DNA of 17,165 bases from an uncultured Geobacter sp. (GCA_937886325.1 CALABV010000205.1:1-17165); one strand, 5' to 3'. Positions 1 to 7,439 are shown, counted from the stretch's first letter. Numbers and translations are program-made. Notes: generated from the sequence alone by a model not told the origin.

Positions 1-230
1 ACATCCTGGAGCAGATCAACGCGGTCAGCATGCAGGTAAACCAGATAGCCACCGCTACCGAGGAACAGACCGTTACCACCAATGAGATCACCAATAACAT
101 TCAGCAGATAACCGAAGTCGTAAAAATCACCGCGGAAGTAGCCCAGGAGTCCGCCTCGGCCGCTTCCAATCTTGCAAATCTGTCCGAAGAACTCCAGGAG
201 ATGGTAAGTCGCTACCGGCAACCAGCGTAG
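1..230 (+). CDS. Methyl-accepting chemotaxis protein, C-terminal end (5' partial)
   Basis: This is the last 75 codons of a chemoreceptor whose start lies outside the window; the first whole codon begins at base 3 and the TAG stop is at 228-230. The residues form an uninterrupted amphipathic helix rich in Ala, Glu, Gln, Thr and Ile, with the phrase ATATEEQ and a following TTNEITNNIQQI run. This is typical of the end of the MCP signalling domain and the adaptation helix that CheR methylates and CheB demethylates. There is no C-terminal NWETF-type CheR tether; the protein ends in SRYRQPA. The hairpin tip that contacts CheW and CheA, and the sensor domain, are not visible, so the ligand cannot be guessed. 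It lies 83 bp before a small gene and about 1.9 kb before cheW, so it is probably one of the receptors for this chemosensory system. Confidence 0.9.
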   Translation, partial: ILEQINAVSMQVNQIATATEEQTVTTNEITNNIQQITEVVKITAEVAQESASAASNLANLSEELQEMVSRYRQPA

Positions 231-313
231 CACAGGGAAGGAATTACAGCCACCCGCGGTGTGCGGGAGGGAGAGGAATCTTTATCAACGCGTATTAAAG
301 GAGGTGCAAAGAA

Positions 314-505
314 ATGGCAGGTAAAATCAAGCAGATGATCGATTCAATTATCAACCAGAGGGCGAAGGACAATCCCATGCTCGTGGGCGTCATTAAATCG
401 AAGCTCATGTTGAAGGGGATCGATCCCGGCAAGTTCACCGCATCATCCGATGACGACCCGGCAATCATCGCGAAACTCGAAGCGGTCATGAAAGATCTGA
501 AGTAA
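314..505 (+). CDS. Small unknown protein, 63 aa, between MCP and FIST genes
   Basis: A 63-residue protein that I do not recognise as a named family. The start is well supported by a near-perfect Shine-Dalgarno AAAGGAGGTG at 297-306, seven bases before the ATG. It is soluble, with no signal peptide or membrane segment. It appears mainly helical: a basic N-terminal helix (MAGKIKQMIDSIINQRAKD), a middle part with KSKLMLKGIDPGKF, an acidic Ser/Asp patch (SSDDDP) and a C-terminal helix ending KDLK. It sits 83 bp after the MCP gene and 32 bp before the FIST gene on the same strand, so the three are probably co-transcribed. Its position suggests an accessory to the receptor or to the FIST protein, but this is inference from context only. 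Confidence 0.75.
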   Translation: MAGKIKQMIDSIINQRAKDNPMLVGVIKSKLMLKGIDPGKFTASSDDDPAIIAKLEAVMKDLK

Positions 506-537
506 TTAATCATTCGGGAGAAAAGGAGAGAGCAAGC

Positions 538-1644
538 ATGTATATCAAAACGGCATATTCAACGAAAGGCACAAGCGACGACGTAATCCAGGATCTGAAA
601 TCGCAGTTGGGCGGCTTCGACACAAAAATGCTGGTGTTCTTCGCATCTTCGCGATTTGCACCCAACATTATCAGTCAGAAGGTCCAGGATGCGTTTCCCG
701 GCGCAGCCGTTTTCGGCTGTACGACCTCCGGCGAGATTGTGACCGGCAAAATGCTGAAAAATTCTCTCGTTGCCATGGCCTTCGATGCGACAGCGGTCAA
801 TGACGTAAAAGTCGAAATTGTCGAGAATCCCAAGAACGAAAACAGTGTCAGAAAAGCCTTTGCCGGTTTTGAATCCTACTTCAAGGCCCCCATGTCCGAG
901 CTGGATCCATCCAAGTATGTCGGTTTGATCTTCGTGGACGGCCTGAGCGGCGCGGAAGAAAAACTTATCGACAAGATTGGCGACCTCACCAATGTCACCT
1001 TCATCGGCGGTTCCGCCGGCGACGACCTGAAGTTCGAAGCAACCCATGTGTACGCCAACGGAAAGAGCTACACCAATGCAGCCATTCTCGCGGTTTTGAA
1101 ACCCGGCGTTCCCTTCGCATTCATCAAGACCCAGAGCTTCTGTGATCTCGGCAAAAAACTCGTTGTTACCAAGGCAAATGAGGAGAAGCGCGAAGTTATC
1201 GAATTCAACGATAAACCGGCGGCCCACGCCTACGCCGAAGCGCTCGGCGTTGCCGTTGAAGAGGCGCCGAACCGCTTCATGCACAATCCGGTGGGTCTCG
1301 TAATCGACGGCACGCCGTTCGTTCGCAGCCCACAGAGGATCAAGGGCGACAACATGATCTTCTACTGCGGCGTAACCGAAGGGATGGAGCTTTCCATCCT
1401 GGAATCCACCGATATCATAGACGATACCCGCAAGGCCCTGGAACAGGCAAAAAAAGACCTTGGCGGCATTTCCGGCATCATCAACATCAACTGTATACTC
1501 AGGACCCTCGAGCTGGATCAGAAGCAGCTCACGGACGAGTACGGCAAACTCTTCGCCGATGTTCCGACCGTCGGTTTCAGTTCCTACGGCGAACAGTACA
1601 TCGGCCACATCAATCAGACGGCCACCATGCTCGTGTTCAAGTAA
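538..1644 (+). CDS. FIST-domain sensory protein (FIST_N + FIST_C)
   Basis: A 368-residue cytosolic protein that matches the FIST family, a sensory module found alone or joined to signalling domains and proposed to bind small ligands such as amino acids. The N-terminal FIST part (about residues 25-215) shows a family-like VFGCTTSGEI (58-67), a DGLSGAEE stretch and GGSAGDD. The FIST_C part (about 220-365) ends with GFSSYGEQ and HINQTATMLVFK, close to the usual GF-TYGE...HNQT ending. There is no transmembrane segment, HAMP or output domain, so it must signal through a partner. The start is preceded by AAAAGGAG about 8 bases upstream. It follows the 63-residue gene by 32 bp and precedes the che operon, so a role as a soluble sensor for that array is a reasonable inference. 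Confidence 0.88.
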   Translation: MYIKTAYSTKGTSDDVIQDLKSQLGGFDTKMLVFFASSRFAPNIISQKVQDAFPGAAVFGCTTSGEIVTGKMLKNSLVAMAFDATAVNDVKVEIVENPKNENSVRKAFAGFESYFKAPMSELDPSKYVGLIFVDGLSGAEEKLIDKIGDLTNVTFIGGSAGDDLKFEATHVYANGKSYTNAAILAVLKPGVPFAFIKTQSFCDLGKKLVVTKANEEKREVIEFNDKPAAHAYAEALGVAVEEAPNRFMHNPVGLVIDGTPFVRSPQRIKGDNMIFYCGVTEGMELSILESTDIIDDTRKALEQAKKDLGGISGIININCILRTLELDQKQLTDEYGKLFADVPTVGFSSYGEQYIGHINQTATMLVFK

Positions 1645-1670
1645 CGATCATTCGGAAACTCCGACTTCCG

Positions 1671-1702
1671 GCCGGGGAAGGGGCTTATTTCCCCTCCCCG
1701 GC
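1671..1702 (+). terminator. GC-rich hairpin after FIST gene, terminator-like without U-tract
   Basis: The arm at 1671-1683 (GCCGGGGAAGGGG) pairs with 1691-1702 (CCCCTCCCCGGC), with one bulged A and a 7-base loop, 26 bases after the FIST stop codon. The stem is very stable but is followed by a C-rich run, not a T-tract. It may be a weak or Rho-assisted terminator or an mRNA-stabilising 3' end. Confidence 0.45.
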
Positions 1703-1853
1703 GCCCCCTCCCCCGCTTGCCACGGAAAGAACCAGGCGTTTTCCGTGTCCCCGCCCTCTATCACTCCGACGATCCGCCTGCTTCTCCGCCGGCACATAGG
1801 CAGTTCATACCAAGCACATACGGAGATCCGGCACGCTGCCGTTACTGCGTGAA

Positions 1854-1869
1854 ATCCGGGCGCCCGGAT
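1854..1869. repeat. 16-bp perfect palindrome in the cheW upstream gap
   Basis: ATCCGGGCGCCCGGAT is its own reverse complement over all 16 bases. It lies about 240 bases upstream of cheW and about 93 bases upstream of the candidate -35 box. It could be an operator, or a tight RNA hairpin if the upstream operon reads through. Confidence 0.6.
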
Positions 1870-1924
1870 ATCTCGGGACACGGTGAAAGACATAATTCCT
1901 TTTTCTTCGGATTGACGAACACAT

Positions 1925-1936
1925 GTTCTTGAGAAC
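1925..1936. repeat. 12-bp inverted repeat upstream of the che promoter
   Basis: GTTCT-TG-AGAAC, a perfect 5-bp dyad with a 2-base centre, ends 25 bases before the candidate -35 box at 1962 and is followed by TTTTT. The spacing suits a regulator site; as a terminator the stem would be too short. Confidence 0.4.
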
Positions 1937-1961
1937 TTTTTGCGATTGCTTATTTTTTTAT

Positions 1962-1988
1962 TCAATTTTTTCGTCAAGATGCCGAATA
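1962..1988 (+). promoter_or_regulatory. Candidate FliA (sigma-28) promoter of the che operon
   Basis: TCAATTTT (1962-1969), an 11-base spacer and GCCGAATA (1981-1988) match the sigma-28 consensus TAAAGTTT-N11-GCCGATAA at 12 of 16 positions with exact spacing. Transcription would start near 1995, giving a leader of about 100 bases before cheW. Alone this match is weak; it gains weight from the two better matches at 9842-9868 and 10003-10029. A sigma-70-like alternative, TTGAGA (1929-1934)-N16-TATTTT (1951-1956), lies just upstream and cannot be excluded. Confidence 0.4.
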
Positions 1989-2017
1989 GAGTTTTAAAGT
2001 AATTGCACGCCACGTCC

Positions 2018-2043
2018 ACTCGGCACGCGCTCCTGCGTCGAGT
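2018..2043 (+). promoter_or_regulatory. Hairpin in the cheW 5' leader
   Basis: ACTCG (2018-2022) pairs with CGAGT (2039-2043), and ACGC (2025-2028) with GCGT (2035-2038), with a 2-base bulge and a 6-base loop. It lies within the roughly 100-base leader predicted from the candidate FliA start, about 50 bases before the cheW start codon. It matches no riboswitch that I recognise. Confidence 0.3.
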
Positions 2044-2092
2044 CTGCCGGATACGGGTCACAATAACTCAGAAAAACGGGAGAATTCACACA

Positions 2093-2590
2093 ATGGCTAC
2101 CTCGGCAAATTTCAAAACGGAAGAAGCAAAGGCGGAACTTATCCAGTTGGTCAGCTTCAATCTGGATCGTGAGGAGTACGGCGTATACGTGCTGAAGGTA
2201 CGGGAAATCATCCGCATGTCGAATGTGACACGCGTTCCCAACACTCCCTACTATGTGGAGGGGGTAATCAACCTCAGGGGCAAAGTCATACCAATCATAT
2301 CCCTGCGCAAAAAGTTTTCTCTCCAGGAAGTGGAAAACGACAAGCAGACGCGCATTATCGTAATGGATGTGGACGGAGAATTGATGGGTTTCATCGTCGA
2401 TGCGGTTTCAGAGGTAATCCGTATTTCGTCCGCCGAGATCCAGCCGCCGCCCGCTGTTGTCAACGGTGGACTGGAGCAGGAATACCTGTCCGGTGTCATC
2501 AATCGCGCGGACCGCCTGCTGGTTCTGCTCGATCTGGAGCGGGTCTTCTCGAAGGCGGAACGTGATTCCCTTCTCAACGCAGCCGCGTAG
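2093..2590 (+). CDS. cheW: CheW coupling protein
   Basis: A 165-residue CheW that links chemoreceptors to the CheA kinase in cytoplasmic arrays. The single CheW domain runs from about residue 18 to 155. It has typical landmarks: LVSFNLDREEYGVYVLKVREI at its start, the VINLRGKVIPIISL segment that forms the receptor- and kinase-facing strand and loop, and the closing GVINRADRLLVLLDLE. I chose the ATG at 2093 because GGGAGA lies about 8 bases upstream and the CheW homology starts soon after. An in-frame ATG at 2003 would add 30 residues with no CheW character. It is the first gene of the operon cheW-cheA-cheR-HDOD-cheB-HDOD, 53 bp before cheA, with a long leader and a candidate FliA promoter upstream. 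Confidence 0.95.
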   Translation: MATSANFKTEEAKAELIQLVSFNLDREEYGVYVLKVREIIRMSNVTRVPNTPYYVEGVINLRGKVIPIISLRKKFSLQEVENDKQTRIIVMDVDGELMGFIVDAVSEVIRISSAEIQPPPAVVNGGLEQEYLSGVINRADRLLVLLDLERVFSKAERDSLLNAAA

Positions 2591-2643
2591 GCCTGGTGTG
2601 AGCCGAAGGCGAGTATTCGAAGAAAACGGAAAAGGAGCGGCAG

Positions 2644-4464
2644 ATGTCTCAACTGTGTGAAGATCAGGAGCTGTTGGAAGGTTTTTTGACCGAGACGACC
2701 GAGCTTTTGGAAAAGATGGACGATGACCTGGTGACGCTTGAGAAGTCGCCCGACAACATGGAGCTCCTGAACAGCATTTTCCGCTCCATCCACACGGTAA
2801 AGGGCGCTTCCAGTTTTCTCGGCTTTGAGCTCCTCGTAAAGATTACCCACAAGACCGAGGATGTTCTCAACCGGCTTCGCAAGGGCGAAATACAGGTCAC
2901 CGCCGAGATCATGGATGTAATCCTCGAAGCGGTCGATCTGATCAAGATACTCGTCAACGACATCCGCAACGGAGAGATAATCGAACGGGACCTTGACAGT
3001 ATCATCGACAAGCTCATCCCGTATATTTCGGGTACCTTCGCGGAGGCAACCGTCCTGAGCGCGCCGAAGGAGGAAGCGGCGGCGCCTGAAACTTACACCA
3101 CGGACACTGATCCCCCTCAGCGGGAGGTAACGGATGGGAAGACGGCGGCGAGCGAACCGGCTGTCGAGACTTCCACGCCCGTATCTCCCCCTGCTCCGGC
3201 CTCCGTACGCCCCACTGCTCCGAAAGCAGCTCCGGCACGCGCCGAGGAGCTCTCCGACAACACCACCGTGCGCATCGACGTAAAGCGCCTCGACGATCTG
3301 ATGAACCAGGTTGGTGAGATGGTTCTGGAGCGCAACAGAATTCTCCAGATGAATATCGATTATCAGACCAAGGAGAACATGGTCAATTTCGGTGACGAAT
3401 TCGGCAAGCTGGCAAAGCGGATCGACTTCGTCACCTCCGAACTCCAGATGCAGGTGCTGAAGATCCGCATGATTCCCGTGGAAAAGGTCTTCAAGAAGTT
3501 TCCCCGCATTGTCCGGAACCTTTCCCGCGATCTGGGAAAAGAGGTGGAACTGGAGATCATCGGCGAGGAAACCGAGCTGGATCGTTCCGTCGTGGACGAA
3601 ATCGGCGATCCCCTCATCCACCTGATACGCAACTCGCTGGATCACGGGATTGAACTCCCGGATGACCGCATGGCGGCCGGCAAACCGAGGACCGGTAGAG
3701 TGGTGCTTTCGGCGACCCATGAAGGGAACCAGATCATCATCAGCATCAAGGACGACGGACGCGGAATAGATCCGGAAAAACTGTCGCGAAAGGCCATAGA
3801 AAAAGGCCTTGTCAGCGAGGAGCAGGTGGCGGGCATGTCACAGAAGGAAATCCTAGACCTGATATTCCTCCCCGGCTTCTCCACCAAGGAGAAAGCCACG
3901 GACTTATCGGGACGCGGCGTCGGCATGGACGTGGTCCGCACCAACATCAGAAAGCTGAACGGAATCATTGAACTGCGCAGCGAAGTGGGTGTCGGTTCGG
4001 AGATTATCCTGAAACTTCCCCTTACCCTTGCCATTATCCAGTCGCTCCTGGTGGAAGTGGAGCATGAGGTGTATTCCATACCGCTGGCGGCTGTTCTGGA
4101 GACTCTCAAGGTCGAGAACAGCTCGTTCCACTACATCGGCGGACAGGAAGTGCTCAAACTCAGGGAATCGGTGCTCCCCCTCCTCCGTCTGCAGCGTGTT
4201 TTCGGGGTCAGCGAGCGAGCGGAAAAAACCGCTCAAAGCTATATCGTCGTTATCGGCGTCGCGGAAAAACGGATGGGACTGATTGTGACACGGCTCCTCG
4301 GCCAGCAGGAAGTTGCCATCAAATCATTGGGGAAATTTCTGGCTAAAGCTCCGGGCATTGCAGGTTCGACCATAATGGGGGACGGCAGGGTGGCGCTGAT
4401 TATCGACCCGGCGGGACTCATCGAGATGGATGATTCCGGGAGCGTCGGCAGCTGGGCCGCATGA
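2644..4464 (+). CDS. cheA: Chemotaxis histidine kinase CheA, P2-less
   Basis: A 606-residue CheA-type kinase that autophosphorylates in response to receptors. Domains in order: an Hpt/P1 domain at 8-110 with the phospho-accepting His50 in SIHTVKGAS; a Pro/Ala-rich linker at 140-203; the P3 dimerisation helices at about 207-270; a P4 HATPase domain at 275-455 with the N-box HLIRNSLDHGIE (326-337), the G1 box DDGRGID (370-376) and the G2 box GRGVGMDVV (423-431); and a CheW-like P5 domain at 458-595. The linker between P1 and P3 is about 90 low-complexity residues, so there is no room for a folded P2 domain that would dock CheY or CheB. The start has AAAGGAG six bases upstream. It lies between cheW (53 bp) and cheR (128 bp). 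All kinase motifs are intact, so it should be active. Confidence 0.95.
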   Translation: MSQLCEDQELLEGFLTETTELLEKMDDDLVTLEKSPDNMELLNSIFRSIHTVKGASSFLGFELLVKITHKTEDVLNRLRKGEIQVTAEIMDVILEAVDLIKILVNDIRNGEIIERDLDSIIDKLIPYISGTFAEATVLSAPKEEAAAPETYTTDTDPPQREVTDGKTAASEPAVETSTPVSPPAPASVRPTAPKAAPARAEELSDNTTVRIDVKRLDDLMNQVGEMVLERNRILQMNIDYQTKENMVNFGDEFGKLAKRIDFVTSELQMQVLKIRMIPVEKVFKKFPRIVRNLSRDLGKEVELEIIGEETELDRSVVDEIGDPLIHLIRNSLDHGIELPDDRMAAGKPRTGRVVLSATHEGNQIIISIKDDGRGIDPEKLSRKAIEKGLVSEEQVAGMSQKEILDLIFLPGFSTKEKATDLSGRGVGMDVVRTNIRKLNGIIELRSEVGVGSEIILKLPLTLAIIQSLLVEVEHEVYSIPLAAVLETLKVENSSFHYIGGQEVLKLRESVLPLLRLQRVFGVSERAEKTAQSYIVVIGVAEKRMGLIVTRLLGQQEVAIKSLGKFLAKAPGIAGSTIMGDGRVALIIDPAGLIEMDDSGSVGSWAA

Positions 4465-4592
4465 AACCGACATCATACGGGATCAGAGGCATGCCGCGAA
4501 TGCGAAGGAGTGGAGGCGTCACGAATTCAGATAGAAAACGATAGAAATGAAGATGCGAAAAATTTCCATGAAATAAACCGGACAGGACACAT

Positions 4593-5426
4593 ATGAAACT
4601 ATCCGACGCCGATTTTGAACAACTAAGAGACTTTATCTATACCACCTGCGGGATGTATTTCACTATCCAGAAGAAGTACTTCGTGGAAAGCAGGATTGCC
4701 AAACGGATGGAAAAGGTTTCCATCAAGGTTCACGCGGATTATATCCGATTGCTGAAAAACGGCGCCGCGGGCGCCTCCGAGTTGAAGCAACTGCTGAACG
4801 ACCTTACCACGAACGAGACATACTTTTTCAGAAACCCTCCCCAGTTGAAGGCTATGGAAAACCAGCTTCTTCCGGAAGTGGCGGCTCCGAAGGAAAAGAT
4901 CGGCTTCCGCAAACTCCGCATCTGGAGCGCGGGTTCTTCCTCCGGCGAAGAAGCCTATACCCTTGCCATGGTGCTTCTGGAAAAGAGGGATACTTTTCTG
5001 AAAAACTGGGTATTCGACATCGTCGGAACAGACATCAACGATGAGGTGCTTGCAAAGGCGAAAGAGGGTGTATACAACTCCTATTCGGTACGGCATGTGC
5101 CCGACTACTACATGCGGAAGTACTTCAAAAAGGAATCGAGTGAGCGTTTTGCCATTTCTCCGGAGGTGAAAAAACTGGTCACTTTCCAGCATCTCAACCT
5201 GTACGACGACAACAAGATGATTTTCATGAAAACCTTTGACTTCATCTTTTGCGCCAACGTTCTGATTTATTTCGACATGGCGTCGAAGTCGAAGGTCGTA
5301 CAGCACTTTTTCAACAACCTGCAACCCTATGGCTACTTTTTCGTAGGCCAGTCGGAATCACTCCACGGTGTGAACGACAAATTCAAGACGGTTCATTTTC
5401 CCGGCGGTTTCGCATACAAAAAGTAG
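4593..5426 (+). CDS. cheR: Chemoreceptor methyltransferase CheR
   Basis: A 277-residue CheR that transfers methyl groups from S-adenosylmethionine to glutamates of MCPs. The N-terminal helical domain (about 1-75) leads into NETYFFR (74-80). The Rossmann methyltransferase domain follows, with WSAGSSSGEE (111-120), the SAM-binding acidic residue in GTDIND (145-150), LNLYDD (201-206) and FCANVLIYFD (219-228). The last is usually FCRNVLIYFD, so residue 221 is Ala instead of Arg. There is no extra TPR or pentapeptide-binding fusion. The ATG at 4593 has only a weak site (ACAGGA) about 7 bases upstream, so translation may be low. It follows cheA by 128 bp and precedes an HDOD gene by 18 bp. It pairs functionally with the CheB encoded two genes later. 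Confidence 0.93.
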   Translation: MKLSDADFEQLRDFIYTTCGMYFTIQKKYFVESRIAKRMEKVSIKVHADYIRLLKNGAAGASELKQLLNDLTTNETYFFRNPPQLKAMENQLLPEVAAPKEKIGFRKLRIWSAGSSSGEEAYTLAMVLLEKRDTFLKNWVFDIVGTDINDEVLAKAKEGVYNSYSVRHVPDYYMRKYFKKESSERFAISPEVKKLVTFQHLNLYDDNKMIFMKTFDFIFCANVLIYFDMASKSKVVQHFFNNLQPYGYFFVGQSESLHGVNDKFKTVHFPGGFAYKK

Positions 5427-5444
5427 CTGTAGAGGAGGATACCA

Positions 5445-6347
5445 GTGAAAAACGACAGCATGCTGGCAGAGGCGCAACAACTGGTCAAGGGAATCCACGA
5501 ACTTCCCACCATTCCGGAAATCGCCACAAAAGTTCTGGATATGTTCGACAGGCCGGACGTTGAGCTGGAGGAACTGGCGGAAACAATCCTGGTCGACCAG
5601 GTCATGGCCTCCCGGGTCATCAAAATCGTCAACTCCCCTTTCTTCAAGCCGATGCACGAGATTAAATCCCTGAAACGCGCTCTCATCTACCTCGGCTTCC
5701 GTCAGATCCGCCATATCGCCCTGACCTGCTCCATCATCGATGCATTCGATGGGAAAAGCGGTGTTTTTGACATAAAGACATTCTGGGAGCATTCGTTCGG
5801 TGTCGGTGTCGTTTCCAAGATTATCGCCCAACGCATCCGCTATCCGGAAATCGAAAAGGCCTATATCGTGGGCATCGTCCACGACATCGGCGAGGTCTTC
5901 CTGAGCTACTACATGAAGGATATGTTCCAGAAGGTGGTGGACCAGCTTCAAGGAACAACCCGCTGTTTTGTCGAAGTCGAAAAACAGGTTCTGGGAACAA
6001 CCCACTGTGAGTTGGGTTTCTGCCTGGCGAAAAACTGGAACTTCCCGTCGGACTACTGCGACGTGATAGCGCACCATCACGCCCCGTTGGAAGCAACCAG
6101 CGACCCTACCCTCGCAGCGATCGTGAATCTCGCGGATCTCTTCTGCTCGGTGCGTCACCTGGACTACGGCGGAAGGGAATGGGTCAGCTTCAACCTTGCC
6201 GAGGAACCTGCCTGGGATATACTTAAAAACTTCTCACCGATTTTCGGCGATCTGGATGTGGAACGTTTCTGCTATGAGCTCGACGAAAGGGTGCCTGAAG
6301 TTCAGGACCTGGTAAACTCCCTTTTCGAAGGCATGATTAAAAAGTGA
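5445..6347 (+). CDS. HDOD-domain signalling protein 1
   Basis: A 300-residue cytosolic protein made almost wholly of one HDOD domain (about residues 10-230), an HD-superfamily module common in bacterial signalling and often found with chemotaxis or cyclic-di-GMP genes. It has the family start GIHELPTIPEIATKVL, then INS-type core text (IVNSPFF) and ALIYLGF. The residues that bind metal in HD hydrolases appear kept: His116 (EHSF), His146-Asp147 (VHDIGE), His187 (THCELG), His210-212 and Asp231 (NLAD). The start codon is GTG at 5445, supported by GAGGAGGAT eight bases upstream. It lies 18 bp after cheR and 6 bp before cheB, so it is tightly coupled to the adaptation enzymes. The C-terminal 70 residues have no clear family. 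It may be an output or modulator; no substrate can be named. Confidence 0.9.
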   Translation: MKNDSMLAEAQQLVKGIHELPTIPEIATKVLDMFDRPDVELEELAETILVDQVMASRVIKIVNSPFFKPMHEIKSLKRALIYLGFRQIRHIALTCSIIDAFDGKSGVFDIKTFWEHSFGVGVVSKIIAQRIRYPEIEKAYIVGIVHDIGEVFLSYYMKDMFQKVVDQLQGTTRCFVEVEKQVLGTTHCELGFCLAKNWNFPSDYCDVIAHHHAPLEATSDPTLAAIVNLADLFCSVRHLDYGGREWVSFNLAEEPAWDILKNFSPIFGDLDVERFCYELDERVPEVQDLVNSLFEGMIKK

Positions 6348-6353
6348 GGTGTC

Positions 6354-7439
6354 ATGATTCCTCCCAGGAATAAGAGAATTCGGGTACTTATCGTCGATGA
6401 CTCATCCTTCATGCGGATGGCCATACGACGCGTTCTTGACAAGGATCCGGATATTGAAGTCGTGGGCGCGGCGGTTGACGGGTCTGACGGAGTACGCAAG
6501 ACACTGGAACTGAAACCGGATCTGGTTACCATGGATGTGGAAATGCCCGTCATGGACGGCATTACCGCACTGAAACAAATCATGGCAAAGGAGCCGACCC
6601 GGGTCATCATGGTCTCCACCCTCACGAATGAAGGCGCTCAGGCGACATTCGATGCCCTGGAAGCCGGCGCTGTTGACTATATCCCGAAAAACATCACCGA
6701 TTCCACCGTTGCCCAGAATATTTTCAGGGACGAACTCCTGAGAAAAGTCAAGGGCGCGGTCCGATCATCGGCCGCACGACGCGCGGCGGTTATTCCCGCG
6801 AGGCAGGAAGCCGTTGTCAGACGCGTCGCGGAAGCGAAGATCCCCAAGACGAGGATCAATTATGTGGGAATCGGCGCATCCACCGGCGGCCCGGTCGCGC
6901 TCCAGGAGGTACTTTCCCGGATACCGGTCAACTTTCCCTACGGCATCATGGTGGTTATCCACATGCCGAAGGCTTTTACCGGCCCCTACGCGGATCGTTT
7001 GAACGCAAAGTGCTCTCTCACGATCAAAGAGGCAAAGGAGGGTGAAATACTCAAGCCCGGAACCGCGCTCATCGCTCCCGGCGGGCAGCATACCATCCTT
7101 GCCCGGCGCCCCGGCGGAATCACCGTTCACCAGGCGCCGACGAGCGACTACCCGAAATACACGTACGTTCCCTCGGTTGACCTGATGATGTCCTCCCTGG
7201 CGGATGCCTGCGGAGGCGCCATGCTTGGCGTGGTGCTGACGGGAATGGGAAACGACGGTTTCAAGGGGATGCAGCACCTCAAGAGCAGGGGGGGAGTCAC
7301 CGTGGCGCAGGACGAAGCCACGTCGACCATCTACGGCATGCCGAGGGCCTGCATCGAGGGTGGGGTCGCGGATGTCGTCCTCCCACTGGATCAGATAGGC
7401 TTCGAGATTACTAAGATTGCCGAAACCAACCGACGCTGA
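6354..7439 (+). CDS. cheB: Chemotaxis response regulator methylesterase CheB
   Basis: A 361-residue CheB that removes methyl groups from, and can deamidate, MCP glutamine or glutamate sites after phosphorylation by CheA. The receiver domain (about 8-130) has Asp15-Asp16, the phospho-acceptor Asp61 in MDVEMPVMDG, Ser88/Thr89 and Lys112 in YIPK. A basic Ala/Arg-rich linker (about 131-165) leads to the CheB esterase domain (168-358), whose catalytic triad reads as Ser176 in GASTGGP, His203 in IHMP and Asp301 in GMGND. All key residues are present. The start is 6 bp after the HDOD1 stop, with GTGAGGTG overlapping that stop codon, so the two are probably translationally coupled. It is the only receiver domain in the whole visible cluster. 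Confidence 0.95.
   Translation: MIPPRNKRIRVLIVDDSSFMRMAIRRVLDKDPDIEVVGAAVDGSDGVRKTLELKPDLVTMDVEMPVMDGITALKQIMAKEPTRVIMVSTLTNEGAQATFDALEAGAVDYIPKNITDSTVAQNIFRDELLRKVKGAVRSSAARRAAVIPARQEAVVRRVAEAKIPKTRINYVGIGASTGGPVALQEVLSRIPVNFPYGIMVVIHMPKAFTGPYADRLNAKCSLTIKEAKEGEILKPGTALIAPGGQHTILARRPGGITVHQAPTSDYPKYTYVPSVDLMMSSLADACGGAMLGVVLTGMGNDGFKGMQHLKSRGGVTVAQDEATSTIYGMPRACIEGGVADVVLPLDQIGFEITKIAETNRR

Larger units (their letters stand above)
1645..2092. other. 448-bp regulatory gap between FIST gene and cheW
   Basis: No convincing gene was seen here. Open frames on both strands lack ribosome-binding sites and family resemblance. The gap holds a strong GC-rich hairpin just after the FIST stop, a 16-bp perfect palindrome (1854-1869), a 12-bp inverted repeat (1925-1936), an AT-rich tract (1937-1970) containing candidate promoters, and a small hairpin in the likely 5' leader of cheW (2018-2043). 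The separate entries give details. Confidence 0.6.

Noticed and set aside
231..313. Possible cyclic-di-GMP (GEMM) riboswitch or terminator after the MCP gene
   Set aside because: The conserved GEMM sequences are not present, and the only hairpin (CCCGC/GCGGG at 253-267) is short and has no T-tract.
1925..1941. GTTC-TTGA-GAAC followed by TTTTT as an intrinsic terminator
   Set aside because: The stem is only 4-5 bp and AT-containing, too weak; kept only as a possible operator.
1648..2061. 137-codon open frame on the - strand in the gap before cheW
   Set aside because: Arg/Ser-rich, no Shine-Dalgarno site, no recognisable family, and it overlaps the hairpin and promoter elements.
2003..2092. 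Earlier in-frame ATG for cheW
   Set aside because: The extra 30 residues do not look like CheW, no ribosome site precedes 2003, and GGGAGA precedes 2093.
2251..3720. 489-codon open frame on the - strand
   Set aside because: It lies antisense to cheW/cheA, has no ribosome site or family resemblance, and its openness follows from the GC-biased codons of the real genes.
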